64,000 nt of DNA from an uncultured Collinsella sp. (GCA_902493375.1 CABUPH010000010.1:13869-77868), one strand, 5' to 3'. Positions 8,687 through 18,144 are shown, counted from the first letter of the stretch. The notes: a model not told the origin generated them from the letters alone. Translations and numbers: made by a program.

Positions 8687-11134
8687 CTACTTCTTGGCCA
8701 GGCGCCAGCTGCGGACACGCTGCTTCATGCCCTCTATGTCGAGCACGCCTTCGGCAAAGCCCTTACGCACGAGCTCTTCGGGAACAAACTCGTCGTAGCG
8801 GTCAAAGTAAGGCACCTCGCCAGGATAGACGAGCTCGATGGGATCGAAGTCCTTCTCTGCCTCGGCGGCGAGCACCTCAAAGAACGTCTCCTCGTCGGCC
8901 TTCATCTTAAACTGCATAAAGTACGGGCGCGACGGGTCGAGTCCGCGAAGGCCCAGCTCAGCGGCGCATTTGATTTTAAGCATGCGCTCGAGTGCTAGGA
9001 AGGCGTAGCTGCCCAACCAGGGGAAGAGCACCCAGGTGTCGCCACCCAGGTTGATGAGCGGCTTAGTTCCCACGCCCGAAATCTCGGCGGTATGACGAGC
9101 CTGCGCCAAGCGAGCCCGTGCGTTACCCATAAGGTACGGATATGTTGCGTGCTCAGTGAGCGCTTGGCGCATGCGCTCGAGCACATGCGTGTTAATGTCG
9201 CCGGGGCAGTCGCCAAAGTAGGCCGGCACCCGGCCCTTGACCTGCGTGGCAAAGACAGTGTGGCGCTTCCAGTCCACTTCCTCGACAATCCAGCAATGGC
9301 CGGCGATGGCGATGCGCTCACCGGGCGGGGGCGGATTAACGATCGTGCCCAGCTCGGCCGATTCGCTCCGGACGGTAAACTCCTCGTTTTCTTGAAACAC
9401 GGCGTAGAACTTAAAGTTGTTGATGATGCGCTCGCCCGCGAGACCCACGATGAGCCCGCCACCTTCGGTGACCTGGATATGGTCGATCTTAATGAGGTGA
9501 CGTAGCAGCACACGGTAATCGTCTGCCGAGACACGGTGGAAATAGCTGAGCGTGAGCACGCGTTGGGCAAGTTCGGCCGGCGTGAGCTCGCCGGTGCTGG
9601 CGAGGGTCGACATAGTCTGGTGATAGAGCAGGCTGTAGGGGAGTCGATCGAGCTCGGGCGGCTCGACCCACTTTTCCTCGCGATAGAGTTGTACGAGTGC
9701 TATGCCCTGCAGGAGCTTCCACGGAATGGTCTCGGGCATCATCGTGCGCGGCTCGGGCTCTTCCTCGCGCATGACAAACCACATCTCGGGCGGAAGATCG
9801 CGGCGTCCCGTGCGGCCCATTCGCTGCAAAAAGGAGCTGACGGTAAACGGCGCGTCGATCTGGAAGGCACGTTCCAGGCGGCCGATATCGATACCGAGCT
9901 CCAGCGTAGAGGTGGTGACGGTCGTTCGTGCCTGTTCCTCGTCGCGCATGAGCTCTTCTGCCGTCTCGCGCAGTGATGCCGAAAGATTGCCGTGGTGGAT
10001 GAGAAAGCGGTCGGGCTCGTGCCGGCTCTCGCAGTAGCTACGCAGCATGGAGCACACGGCCTCTGCCTCCTCGCGCGAGTTGGCAAAGACCAGGCACTTG
10101 CGCCCGCGCGTATGCTCAAAGATATAGCCCATACCGGGGTCGGCGTTGTCGGGTGCGGTGTCGGTGGGGTTGAGAAGCGCCTGTTCGGTCGCTCGTGGGA
10201 TGTCGACTTCGCCCTCGGGGGCCGAGGAAGTGCGACGGTCTTTGGGAGCGGCCTTGCCCCGCGCCTGCTCGCGACGTTGACGGCGTTCCTCCTGTGTAGG
10301 CTGTCCGCTGTGGCGCATGTCTTGTCCGGATGCGGGCAGCGCCGCGGGCGCCGCCGTCTCAATACGCTCGCAAGCAAGCACCTCGGCTTCTTGTGGGCCT
10401 GTGCCTACGAATCCTCGTTGCTGAGCCTGGGGACCCGAGTTGTAAAAGTGCTCCATGGAGATACGCCACACGCGGCGCGGTTCCTCAAAACGGGGGATAA
10501 CGCAGTCGCGTCCCGTCCCCTGTGAGAGAAAGGCACCCGTGCGTTTCGGGTCCCCGATGGTGGCCGAAAGGCCAATGCGACGGGGCCGCACGCCCGCCAT
10601 GCGCGAAAGACGCTCGATAAGGCAGAGCGTCTGCCCGCCGCGGTCGCCGCGCATGAGCGAATGGACCTCGTCGATGACCACATAGCGCAGGTCGCAGAAC
10701 ATACGCGGGATTGCCATGTGCTTGTGGATCAGGAGTGCCTCGAGTGATTCGGGCGTAATCTGCAAGATGCCGCTCGGTTTTTTGATGAGCTTAGCCTTGT
10801 GTGATTGCGAGACATCGCCATGCCAGTGCCAGACGGGGATGTCGGCTTCTTCGCACAGGTCGTTGAGGCGGACGAATTGGTCGTTGATGAGCGCCTTGAG
10901 GGGGCCAATGTAGAGGGCGCCCACGCTTGCGGGCGGGTTCTCCCAAAACTCGGTCAGGATGGGAAAGAAGGCCGCCTCGGTTTTGCCGGAAGCCGTGGAT
11001 GCCGTCAGGAGCACATTGTCCTGTGTGTTAAAGATGGCATCTGCCGCCGCAACCTGGATAGAGCGCAAGCTCTCCCAATCGTGGGAGTAGATGAAGTCTT
11101 GGATAAACGGGGCGTAGCGGTTAAATGCGTTCAC
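8687..11134 (-). CDS. Lhr/BrxHI-like superfamily II DNA helicase (third gene of TerB-N/BrxD operon)
   Basis: An 815-residue SF2 helicase with Walker A TASGKT (about residues 47-52), DEVH box (155-158), SAT motif III (about 190) and the Lhr-type motifs STLELGIDIG and QRMGRTGRR. A basic, low-complexity insertion sits between the two RecA domains (roughly 265-325). The long C-terminal region resembles Lhr-type domains. Start GTG 11134 is chosen because GAAAGGAGG lies 4 bases upstream; a TTG farther upstream lacks a site. It is the last gene of a minus-strand operon after the TerB-N protein and the BrxD-like ATPase. Lhr-like helicases pair with BrxD in some BREX systems; here the third partner differs. 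Confidence 0.85.
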   Translation of the reverse strand: MNAFNRYAPFIQDFIYSHDWESLRSIQVAAADAIFNTQDNVLLTASTASGKTEAAFFPILTEFWENPPASVGALYIGPLKALINDQFVRLNDLCEEADIPVWHWHGDVSQSHKAKLIKKPSGILQITPESLEALLIHKHMAIPRMFCDLRYVVIDEVHSLMRGDRGGQTLCLIERLSRMAGVRPRRIGLSATIGDPKRTGAFLSQGTGRDCVIPRFEEPRRVWRISMEHFYNSGPQAQQRGFVGTGPQEAEVLACERIETAAPAALPASGQDMRHSGQPTQEERRQRREQARGKAAPKDRRTSSAPEGEVDIPRATEQALLNPTDTAPDNADPGMGYIFEHTRGRKCLVFANSREEAEAVCSMLRSYCESRHEPDRFLIHHGNLSASLRETAEELMRDEEQARTTVTTSTLELGIDIGRLERAFQIDAPFTVSSFLQRMGRTGRRDLPPEMWFVMREEEPEPRTMMPETIPWKLLQGIALVQLYREEKWVEPPELDRLPYSLLYHQTMSTLASTGELTPAELAQRVLTLSYFHRVSADDYRVLLRHLIKIDHIQVTEGGGLIVGLAGERIINNFKFYAVFQENEEFTVRSESAELGTIVNPPPPGERIAIAGHCWIVEEVDWKRHTVFATQVKGRVPAYFGDCPGDINTHVLERMRQALTEHATYPYLMGNARARLAQARHTAEISGVGTKPLINLGGDTWVLFPWLGSYAFLALERMLKIKCAAELGLRGLDPSRPYFMQFKMKADEETFFEVLAAEAEKDFDPIELVYPGEVPYFDRYDEFVPEELVRKGFAEGVLDIEGMKQRVRSWRLAKK

Positions 11135-11250
11135 GGGGCCTCCTTTCAACAACGAATCTCTCAACGCGGCTGGCAACGGCTTGCTGCATTACTGCTTCAA
11201 CGTTTGCCCAGATAAAACCTGCCAAAATAAACCTGTCCCTTTTTGGTAGG

Positions 11251-12555
11251 TTAGATGGTGAACTCGGCGAAGTTGCGGTCGCCGCCTGCGGTGCCGGTGT
11301 CGCCTGTTGCGGCTGCCGGCGCCAGCGCGCCGCCGCCGACGCTTTGCAGCAGCTCGGCCACATTTGCATCGGGGTTCTGACACAGGATATCGAGCAGCTC
11401 GATAAAGTCACGAATGACTTCACGCGGTGTCAGATGCGTGGCGGCTCCCACGCGACCGAACTCGATCTTGAGGAAGTCCACCAAGTCGTTTTCGGTAAGC
11501 GTGGGCGTCCAGCCAAAGTAGCCGGCATGGATCTGCATGAGTTTTTCGATGAGCACCAGTAGCTCCTCGTAGGTGAGCGGCTGCAGGCGGATGATGGGCG
11601 CGAGCATGTCCTTAAGGTCCTCGCGCGCAAAGCGGCCCTGAGCGAGTCGGCTGCGCAGGGCCTCGTAGGAGAACACGCCGCGGCGGCGGTCTTCGATGGA
11701 GGTTGGCGTGCCGCCCATGATCATGCCCAGGTACTGCGCCTTGCCCTGAAGTGTGTCGTTGTACATGGTCAGGATCTTCTCGTAGTTGTATTGGCGCGTG
11801 ATGGCGTTGGGAATCTTATACAGATTCACGAGTTCGTCGATGAGCACCAGCATGCCCTTGTAGCCGCTGCAGACCAAAAAGCGCGCAATGAGCTTAACGT
11901 AGTCGTACCAGTCGTCATCGCTGATGATGGTCGAGGAGCCCAGCTCGGCGCGTGCCTCGCTCTTGGTGCGGTATTCGCCGCGAATCCATTTGGTCACGCG
12001 GCTCATGGCCTCTTCGTCGCCCCCGGATGCGGCCATGCGATAGCGGCGGAGCATGCGGGTGAAGTCGAAGCCGTGGACCATCTCCTCGAGCGGGGCCAGT
12101 TGGGCATTGACGACCGACTCGTCGACGTCGGCACACGAGGCGACCCAGCGATCCAGAATAAGGTTGAGCGCACCGCCCTCGGGGCGCGTCTTGGTCGATA
12201 TATTGCGGATGAGCTCGCGGTAGGTGGCAAGGCCCTGTCCCTGACCGCCCTGCAGGCGGCGCTCGGGCGACAGGTCGGCATCAGCGACGACGAATCCCTC
12301 GCCCATGGCGTGCGTGCGGATAGTCTGGAGCAAAAAGCTCTTGCCGGCGCCGTAGCGACCGACCAGAAAGCGGAAGCTCGCGCCACCGTCGGCGATGAGA
12401 CTCAGATCGGTGAGCAGGGCGCGGATCTCGACCTCGCGCCCTACGGTGATGTAAGGAAGGCCGATGCGCGGGACCACGCCGCCCTTGAGCGAGTTGAGAA
12501 TGACGGCAGCGACGCGCTTGGGCACGCGAGGTGCTGCGGATGCGGTATCACTCAT
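11251..12555 (-). CDS. BrxD-like P-loop ATPase (DUF2791 / BrxC-BrxD family)
   Basis: A 434-residue P-loop ATPase with an unusual Walker A, GRYGAGKS (residues 66-73), and Walker B MLVLIDEL (235-242). The N-terminal GGVVPRIGLPYITVGR leads into the ATPase as in the BrxC/BrxD (DUF2791) family. The family supplies an ATP-binding component to BREX and to TerB-N-linked DNA-processing systems. Its start overlaps the end of the upstream TerB-N gene by 8 bases, which implies tight co-expression. No BREX methylase (PglX) or phosphatase (PglZ) gene is nearby, so this is not a standard BREX locus. A short gap (116 bases) separates it from the helicase. Confidence 0.85.
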   Translation of the reverse strand: MSDTASAAPRVPKRVAAVILNSLKGGVVPRIGLPYITVGREVEIRALLTDLSLIADGGASFRFLVGRYGAGKSFLLQTIRTHAMGEGFVVADADLSPERRLQGGQGQGLATYRELIRNISTKTRPEGGALNLILDRWVASCADVDESVVNAQLAPLEEMVHGFDFTRMLRRYRMAASGGDEEAMSRVTKWIRGEYRTKSEARAELGSSTIISDDDWYDYVKLIARFLVCSGYKGMLVLIDELVNLYKIPNAITRQYNYEKILTMYNDTLQGKAQYLGMIMGGTPTSIEDRRRGVFSYEALRSRLAQGRFAREDLKDMLAPIIRLQPLTYEELLVLIEKLMQIHAGYFGWTPTLTENDLVDFLKIEFGRVGAATHLTPREVIRDFIELLDILCQNPDANVAELLQSVGGGALAPAAATGDTGTAGGDRNFAEFTI

Positions 12556-14308
12556 GGTCTAGGTATCCTCTCACGTCTGCTTCGTAGTCCTCGATAATCT
12601 GCGGCCCTGCCGCGCTAAATTCAATTACGGTGTCGCCCACCAGGTCAAAGAGCGCCTCGTTGATGGTATCGACGAGCATGTCCTCGCTCCGCTCCGATTG
12701 CACTACCGCCGATTCCGCCTGTACTGCGTTGTGCTCGAGCAGCGCGCGGAGATAGGCGTCTGCGGCGGGCGCGAGTTCGTTCGTGGCGTCAGCGGGCGCA
12801 GCAGCTGCGAACGCGGGCGTCGGCGCGAGAAGCGGTGCCACGACACCAAACTGTTCGGTGGATATGGTCGGCTCGTCGGACTCGTCCTGCCCTGCAGCCG
12901 CCGCGACCGCCTCGACCGTCGCGTCGGCTACGGGCTCGGCTTCCGGTTGCCCTGAGTCCGCTGCCTCGGCTTCTGCGGACGCGCCGTCCTCGCGTTCCTC
13001 GTCGATCAAAAGCGCTTCGCGCGTTTGTGCGGCAGCGCTCCGAATGTGCCCCAGCTGGCTCAAATCGATATCGATCTTGACGGGCTGATGTGCGGCATCC
13101 CACGAAAGCCATGCCACGATCTCGTCATCGATGATCTTGGCCAGATATTTGGGGACCTTCTCCTCCTTCAGGGGATGGGTGGGGTCTAGGGCCAGGCGCA
13201 GCCGTTGGTCACAGGCGCGCATCATCTCACCGAGCTTGCTGCTTTTTTGCCTGCTGCCGTGAATTCGCATGCATTCCCAAAAGCCGTTTTGACAACGGTA
13301 AATATGGATGGGGTCCAGACGGTATTCGCAATCCTCGTGGCGATTAGGCGCAAAGAACACAGCCGAGGCAAACATGGTATAGGGCATGGCCGTCTCCTCC
13401 CCAAACAAGCTCGCCACGATACCGCTCTTTCGGTGTGTGTCATAGTAGCGCGCCATGCGGACGTACACGGCACATGCCACGTGGCGCAGGTCGCGACGGT
13501 GACTGCGATCGAGTCTTGAGTTATTGAGGTTATACGTGGAGAGGGCGTTGATGGCGGCCATGAGTCGCTCCTCGCGCGCCTCGTCGGGCGGAAGGGGGAG
13601 CGTGGGCTCGGAGGTCTTGCGACGCGCAGGCGCCAGGTCTGACGTCGCCGGCGCAGGCGCAAGGTCTCGCGCCGCACGCCGCAGCTCGATGAGGGCGTTG
13701 TCGAATGCGACGGTTTTAGAGTCGCGAAGCAGCTTGGGGTCGAGTCCGTGGAACACGGCGTAGTCCTGCAGCCACACGCGCGCAAACCGGTCGATGCCGG
13801 GTTCAAAGGTGCGATAGGCATCCCAAAAGGCCTTGATTTTATTAAAACCATCGAGCGGGTCATCAACGCCAATGCCGCAGATCAGTTCATAGAGATACAG
13901 GAAGGCAAAGGACGTAGACGTTTCCTCGACGGTTCCGCGGCGCACTTGGGCGCGCCAAGTAAAATAGCCGCGTAGTTGCCGATCGCTCATGGCGTTGTAG
14001 GTGGGAAAGTACGACTTGAATGTGCCGTTGTAGGGGCAATCGTCCTCAAAGTCGGCCATCAGCAGGCCTTGGCGGTAGAAAAGCTCGGCTTCCGAAAGCC
14101 AGCGGCCCGCACCGCCCTTGGGGTCATCCTGCCAGCGCGATATCTCGCGCATTTTACGGTACTGGTCGGGGAGAAAATTCTGCATCTGTCGGCCGGTTTT
14201 GAGAATCGGCTCGTCTGCGTAGGTTTCGTTTGAGAAGCGGGCGGACTGATGGGTCCGGGCCTCGGCCATAATGCGCTCGATGAGCATCTTGATGTCCTGG
14301 TCGGCCAC
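12548..14308 (-). CDS. TerB-N/TerB-C domain protein
   Basis: A 586-residue protein and first gene of a three-gene operon. The N-terminal third has the TerB-N pattern: MSDRQLRGYFTWRAQVRRG, then SFAFLYLYELICGIG. The middle is basic. A variable Ala/Glu-rich, acidic linker (about 420-500) precedes a C-terminal segment typical of TerB-C, with TINEALFDLVGDTVIEF and a final IIEDYEADVRGYL. Such two-domain proteins have been linked to SF2 helicases and DUF2791 ATPases in predicted DNA-processing systems (Anantharaman, Iyer and Aravind on Ter systems). No tellurite genes are present. The start follows GAGAGGAGGAGC on the minus strand. Biochemical function is unknown. Confidence 0.8.
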   Translation of the reverse strand: MADQDIKMLIERIMAEARTHQSARFSNETYADEPILKTGRQMQNFLPDQYRKMREISRWQDDPKGGAGRWLSEAELFYRQGLLMADFEDDCPYNGTFKSYFPTYNAMSDRQLRGYFTWRAQVRRGTVEETSTSFAFLYLYELICGIGVDDPLDGFNKIKAFWDAYRTFEPGIDRFARVWLQDYAVFHGLDPKLLRDSKTVAFDNALIELRRAARDLAPAPATSDLAPARRKTSEPTLPLPPDEAREERLMAAINALSTYNLNNSRLDRSHRRDLRHVACAVYVRMARYYDTHRKSGIVASLFGEETAMPYTMFASAVFFAPNRHEDCEYRLDPIHIYRCQNGFWECMRIHGSRQKSSKLGEMMRACDQRLRLALDPTHPLKEEKVPKYLAKIIDDEIVAWLSWDAAHQPVKIDIDLSQLGHIRSAAAQTREALLIDEEREDGASAEAEAADSGQPEAEPVADATVEAVAAAAGQDESDEPTISTEQFGVVAPLLAPTPAFAAAAPADATNELAPAADAYLRALLEHNAVQAESAVVQSERSEDMLVDTINEALFDLVGDTVIEFSAAGPQIIEDYEADVRGYLDHE

Positions 14309-14395
14309 CGCTCCTCCTCTCGAACGCAGCTACGGTGACCTCATATCATAGCACAGCATCAAACAGATGTTCGAGATACCGCTGCGTTGATAGAT

Positions 14396-15112
14396 TTAAA
14401 ACAGGAGGGCGTAGATGACGGCGATGACGACGGAGGGAAGCATATTGGCCGTGCGGAAGGTCTGAGGACGGATGAGGTTGACGCCGACGCAGAAGATGAG
14501 CATGGAGCCTACGAGCGAAAGGCTGTTGAGGGCAGCTGTGGTCATGATGGGGGAGAGCGCGCCGGCAAACAACGTGATCGTCCCCTGGAACACGGCGACG
14601 GGCAGGGCGGAGAAGATGCAGCCGCGGCCAAGCGAGGCCGTCATGGTGCAGACGATGATGCAGTCCAGTGCACCCTTGAGGGCAAGCGTTGACCAGTCGC
14701 CGAGCAGGCCGTCCTGGATCGATCCCACAATGGCCATGGCGCCGATGCACACGGTGAGTGAAGTCGAGACAAAAGCGTTGGTGAACTCGTTATCGCCCTC
14801 ACTGCCAGTCTTGCGCTTGAGCCATTCGCCAAGGTTCTCGATGGCGGCCTCCAAGTTGATGGCCTCGCCGATGAGCGAACCGAGCGCAAACGAGACGATG
14901 AGCATGGTGGTACCGGTGGTCGCTAGCGCCTTTCCATCGATGATGAGCATCTTTTGCATGGTGCCGCCCAGGCCGATAAACAGGACGCACAGCCCCGATG
15001 CTTTCATGAGCGTGTCTTGGATGCGCGGTGTAATGAAGCGGCCGCCCGCTAATCCCAAAAGACCGCCCGCAACTAAAAGCGCAACGTTGATGATTGTTCC
15101 CAAGCCCGGCAT
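14396..15112 (-). CDS. DUF554 integral membrane protein
   Basis: A 238-residue polytopic membrane protein of the DUF554 (YdfK-like) family, with about seven hydrophobic segments. It opens with LGTIINVALLVAGGLLG, contains SLIGEAINLE and the conserved GAMAIVGSIQDGL region. The start at 15112 follows GGAGGGCTC; an in-frame ATG 69 bases upstream has no comparable site. Its substrate is unknown. It stands alone between the TerB-N operon and the secreted-protein operon, both on the same strand. Confidence 0.8.
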   Translation of the reverse strand: MPGLGTIINVALLVAGGLLGLAGGRFITPRIQDTLMKASGLCVLFIGLGGTMQKMLIIDGKALATTGTTMLIVSFALGSLIGEAINLEAAIENLGEWLKRKTGSEGDNEFTNAFVSTSLTVCIGAMAIVGSIQDGLLGDWSTLALKGALDCIIVCTMTASLGRGCIFSALPVAVFQGTITLFAGALSPIMTTAALNSLSLVGSMLIFCVGVNLIRPQTFRTANMLPSVVIAVIYALLF

Positions 15113-15180
15113 GAGCCCTCCTGTATTGATGCCAACGTGGCAATCGTAGCAGAACGAAATGCGAGGCACATCGCGACTCA

Positions 15181-15207
15181 TCTAATACGTTATATAAGTG
15201 GTATTAG
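15181..15207. repeat. Small A+T-rich inverted repeat
   Basis: CTAATAC and GTATTAG flank a 12-base A+T-rich loop just after the stop of the secreted-protein operon, read on the minus strand. It may be a weak terminator or an operator for the DUF554 gene; no T-run follows. Confidence 0.3.
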
Positions 15208-15230
15208 AAATGATGCGCAGCATTTAAGCC

Positions 15231-16661
15231 TCAGGTGGTTGTCGGGACATAGGGATAGTAGTCAAAGCGCAGTGTCATAAGCCGCTGTGGGGATTCAATG
15301 GCCGCGGCGATGATATTGGCATCGCGGGCACGATCAAACCCTTCGAGTTCGATCTGATACGAGACGTCTTGCATAATGTCCAGACGTCGCCAGGCTAGAA
15401 GTGTGTCGCCATCGAATTCCAAGGTCTTGCTTCCGTCTGGGGCAACGGCGTATAGACGCAGTTTAGCGGTGGTTGCAGGGTCGACAACCGTGACCTTTTT
15501 AATTTCGTTTCGAGTATTCTTGGCGCCCAACAAGGTGAGCAGTTTTGGGGCCACGACCTCGCCCGATGGCAAAAAGACGACTTCGATGGATTCAGGAAAT
15601 GCGATGATGGCCGACTTGCGGACGGGCTGATTGGCGGCGGCAACTTCGATGTTCGCGGCGTCGATGACCTCTGTGTGGTCGAGGGCGGCAAGCACGCAGC
15701 AGTTACCTTCATCGATCTCCTGAGGATCAGCAAGCCCCAGACTGTCCGCGAGCTCGGGATCGTTTGGACCGGTAGCGGGCTCATTCGGTGCTTCGAAAGA
15801 AGCTGGGGCGCTGTTTGTCGGCGACGGCGTGTCGCCCGCACCTGCTTCTTTGTCCGTGCTCCCTTCTTGTATGGTTGCGTTGATGAGTCCGTCGTTTGAG
15901 GGGAGCGTCTTGGCGTCAAGCGCGGAGGGGAGAATTCCGATGGCTCCGGATCCGTTCCACTCCATTTCGAGAAGCGCCGGGTCGGCAAGAATGCGTTGCC
16001 TGCTTTGAGCGTGGGCATCGATTTCAATAGGGCCTGCCTCTGTCCCTCGTGTAAGGCTGAGTGATCCGGCTGACTTCTCGAAATGAGCGTCTGTGTCTTT
16101 GGTGCTGACGGCGTAGAACAGCAGGGATGCTTCTCCCGCCGCGATGGCATCGGTGTCGGCTTTGGTCAGCCGCAACGATGCTGTGAATGAGAGGGTGGGC
16201 TGCGTGCCGTCTGCATTCGCGGCGGCGCAGCCCAGACATATACCGCCTCCTTTCTCGAAAAACGCACCGTCGAAGGCGACCTTCGCTCCGTTCGCCGAGT
16301 CATCGACCGAAGCGATGTCGATGCGCAGCTCTAAATTGCATGGATCGCCATCTGCATCGAGCGCAACCGAGCGCCATGTGCAGACAGCGCACCCCGCCTG
16401 GGAGCCGTTTGCCTTGTTCGAACGATTGATATCCACGACTATCGAGCCATCCGTATTACGACGAAGGCATCCCGAGATTGAGATTGCTGCCTGTGCGATC
16501 GAGAAACGCTTGCACACAATGGCGCTCGACGGATTTGGTGCGGAGCTTAGGGCCGATGGTAAGGAGCCTGCCATGACGGGAGTCGCCCAAGCGGCGACAG
16601 GCGTTCCGGTTGCGAGCGCGCCGCAGAGTGCGACGACGGGCAAAAGGTTCTTCGATGCCAT
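15231..16661 (-). CDS. Large secreted protein of unknown function
   Basis: A 476-residue protein with a signal peptide (LLPVVALCGALATGTPVAAWA, cleavage near residue 26-31). The mature part is beta-strand-rich with paired cysteines (CAVCTW, CLGC, GNCC). It has a low-complexity Pro/Ser/Asp/Glu linker around residues 275-320 and a second beta-rich domain to the end (MTLRFDYYPYVP). No LPXTG motif or terminal membrane helix is visible, so it may be released or held by partners. It is the last gene of an apparent five-gene minus-strand operon (18437 to 15231). I recognise no family; an adhesin or surface-complex subunit is a guess from context. Confidence 0.65.
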   Translation of the reverse strand: MASKNLLPVVALCGALATGTPVAAWATPVMAGSLPSALSSAPNPSSAIVCKRFSIAQAAISISGCLRRNTDGSIVVDINRSNKANGSQAGCAVCTWRSVALDADGDPCNLELRIDIASVDDSANGAKVAFDGAFFEKGGGICLGCAAANADGTQPTLSFTASLRLTKADTDAIAAGEASLLFYAVSTKDTDAHFEKSAGSLSLTRGTEAGPIEIDAHAQSRQRILADPALLEMEWNGSGAIGILPSALDAKTLPSNDGLINATIQEGSTDKEAGAGDTPSPTNSAPASFEAPNEPATGPNDPELADSLGLADPQEIDEGNCCVLAALDHTEVIDAANIEVAAANQPVRKSAIIAFPESIEVVFLPSGEVVAPKLLTLLGAKNTRNEIKKVTVVDPATTAKLRLYAVAPDGSKTLEFDGDTLLAWRRLDIMQDVSYQIELEGFDRARDANIIAAAIESPQRLMTLRFDYYPYVPTTT

Positions 16662-16679
16662 GGGGTCTCCTTAGCTAAT

Positions 16680-16991
16680 TTAGTGCGGCCTGTCCGTGTT
16701 TCGTTTCTGGCTGCGTTTGATGTGCAGACCGAGACCGGCGGTTCCCGCGCCTGCTGCCGTGGCGCCTGCTGCCAAGAGCCATCGTCTGTCGTCTGTCTGT
16801 GCCAACGGTTCCTCGCGGTTGCCGCGGTCGAGCTCCGAGAGGTCGACCGTCACTTGCGTGGCGGCCTGCGCCTGTTCTTGCTGGGCAAAGGCCATGGCTG
16901 GCACAAACGCTAGGATACTGACGGCGGCGGCCAGGGCGACGGCCTTATGCCGTGTGCGCACCGGGCTCGACCGTCCAGGTGATCGTTGCAA
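16680..16991 (-). CDS. Small secreted protein with C-terminal membrane anchor
   Basis: A 103-residue protein with an N-terminal signal sequence (AVALAAAVSILAFVPAMAFA), a short acidic mature segment (VTVDLSELDRGNREEP) and a C-terminal hydrophobic stretch (LLAAGATAAGAGTAGLGL) followed by HIKRSQKR. The C-terminus resembles a cell-wall sorting tail (hydrophobic, then basic) but has no LPXTG. It overlaps the end of the 199-residue secreted-protein gene upstream by 47 bases in another frame. It is probably part of the same surface operon. Function unknown. Confidence 0.6.
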   Translation of the reverse strand: MQRSPGRSSPVRTRHKAVALAAAVSILAFVPAMAFAQQEQAQAATQVTVDLSELDRGNREEPLAQTDDRRWLLAAGATAAGAGTAGLGLHIKRSQKRNTDRPH

Positions 16992-17544
16992 CCTGATCGC
17001 CTTCGCCGGTTACGTGGAAGATGTCGCGCGTGACGCGGGCGACGTTTCCGCTTGTCTTGAGCTTAATTTTGTCCGTGCCGCCGGCAATGCCCTGGTAGCC
17101 CATGTCGAAGGCTGCATTCTTGGAAAGATCGAGGCCCGTCCCCTGCATTGCGGCGCTGGCGTTCTGGAGTGCGCCGTCGGGGCCGACCTTAAAGTCGATG
17201 GAGTTCTGCGCGGTTCCGGCCTTGGCATCGGCGGCAATGGTCCAGGTGTTCATGGCGTCGATCTTCATGTTGGTGACATGGATGCCGTAGGCCGAATGAT
17301 TGTCGATGGTGGTCGCGTCTTCTGAGGGGCCCTGAAGCGTGCCGTCGGCCTTGGCGACGAAGGGAATAACCGTCGGAACTTTGAACTCAACGTTGTCGAT
17401 CTCGGTCCTGACCATTACTTTCGTTGTTCCAGCGCGCCCGGCTGCCATAGCTGGCGTCGGGGCGGCGCCCATTGCGAGCGCGAGTGCAAGCCCTGCGCCC
17501 ACGACGAGCGCTCTGGCTCCGTTCATGTTCCTGGTGATGTCCAT
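16945..17544 (-). CDS. Secreted beta-sandwich-like protein
   Basis: A 199-residue protein with a signal peptide (ALVVGAGLALALAMGAAPTPAMA). The mature region has alternating beta-strand character, including VEFKVPTVIPFVAKADGTLQ, IDNHSAYGIHVTNMKI and a final VATITWTVEPGAHTA. This 'VPT-IPF ... WTV-PG' layout is common in small surface proteins of Gram-positive gut bacteria, but I cannot name a characterised family. It is the third gene of the surface operon. The end overlaps the next small secreted gene. Confidence 0.65.
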   Translation of the reverse strand: MDITRNMNGARALVVGAGLALALAMGAAPTPAMAAGRAGTTKVMVRTEIDNVEFKVPTVIPFVAKADGTLQGPSEDATTIDNHSAYGIHVTNMKIDAMNTWTIAADAKAGTAQNSIDFKVGPDGALQNASAAMQGTGLDLSKNAAFDMGYQGIAGGTDKIKLKTSGNVARVTRDIFHVTGEGDQVATITWTVEPGAHTA

Positions 17545-17634
17545 GGTCGTTCCTTTCTATTCGCCGCGGGCCGTCCCCGCGATGATTGGACGAATGCTGG
17601 TGAATTGCGCGCGGTGCCGCGTCGGCTGAAAAAG

Positions 17635-18144
17635 CTAGTTCTCGGTTTGCTCAACCCGTACCTTGACACGTGTCGGATTGCCGTGGCTGTCGAGGGTCTT
17701 GGCATCGAGTGCCTGGATCTCGATGTACGCCTCGCCTTCTTTGATGTCGCCGGCGGGGCACGTCTCGATTGTCTTGCCGGTCTCGACCACACCGGATTCG
17801 TACATGGTCTCGTCGTTTTGGATGACGCGGAATCGCTGGGGAAATTTATTGTCTTGGACGTTTTGCACGTTGACGCGCAGCTTGCCGTTCTCCTGCAACT
17901 GAGCGACCGGCGCGACCGAAATCGTCATCATGTTGTCGCGGACGATGGCATCGAGCTCATCTTGGATTTCTTGGCGCGATTTACCCTCTGCCGTCGTGAC
18001 TGAGGCGCCCGCTTCGGGCACGGGCTGCGACTGCCAGGCGTATAGCCCTACGGCGACAAGGGCGCAGACGATAGCCAGGCAGACAACGACGAGTTTCTTG
18101 CGACGCCCCAGTCCTGCAAGGCGGGGCGGCTTCTTCGCACTCAT
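17635..18144 (-). CDS. Membrane-anchored extracellular protein of unknown function
   Basis: A 169-residue protein with a basic N-terminus (RLAGLGRRKK), one transmembrane helix (about residues 17-37) and an extracellular beta-rich domain starting DELDAIVRDNMMTISVAP. Its start overlaps the end of the upstream 98-residue gene (ATGA), so translation is coupled. It is the second gene of the surface operon and might be the base or anchor for the secreted proteins that follow; this is inferred from gene order only. Confidence 0.65.
   Translation of the reverse strand: MSAKKPPRLAGLGRRKKLVVVCLAIVCALVAVGLYAWQSQPVPEAGASVTTAEGKSRQEIQDELDAIVRDNMMTISVAPVAQLQENGKLRVNVQNVQDNKFPQRFRVIQNDETMYESGVVETGKTIETCPAGDIKEGEAYIEIQALDAKTLDSHGNPTRVKVRVEQTEN

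Noticed and set aside
12548..14308. Tellurite resistance assignment for the TerB-N protein
   Set aside because: No TerC, TerD or TerZ genes are nearby; TerB-N/TerB-C proteins with helicase and DUF2791 ATPase belong to a different context.
8687..14308. A complete BREX system
   Set aside because: BrxD-like ATPase and Lhr-like helicase are present, but PglX/BrxX methylase, PglZ/BrxZ and BrxC/PglY are absent.
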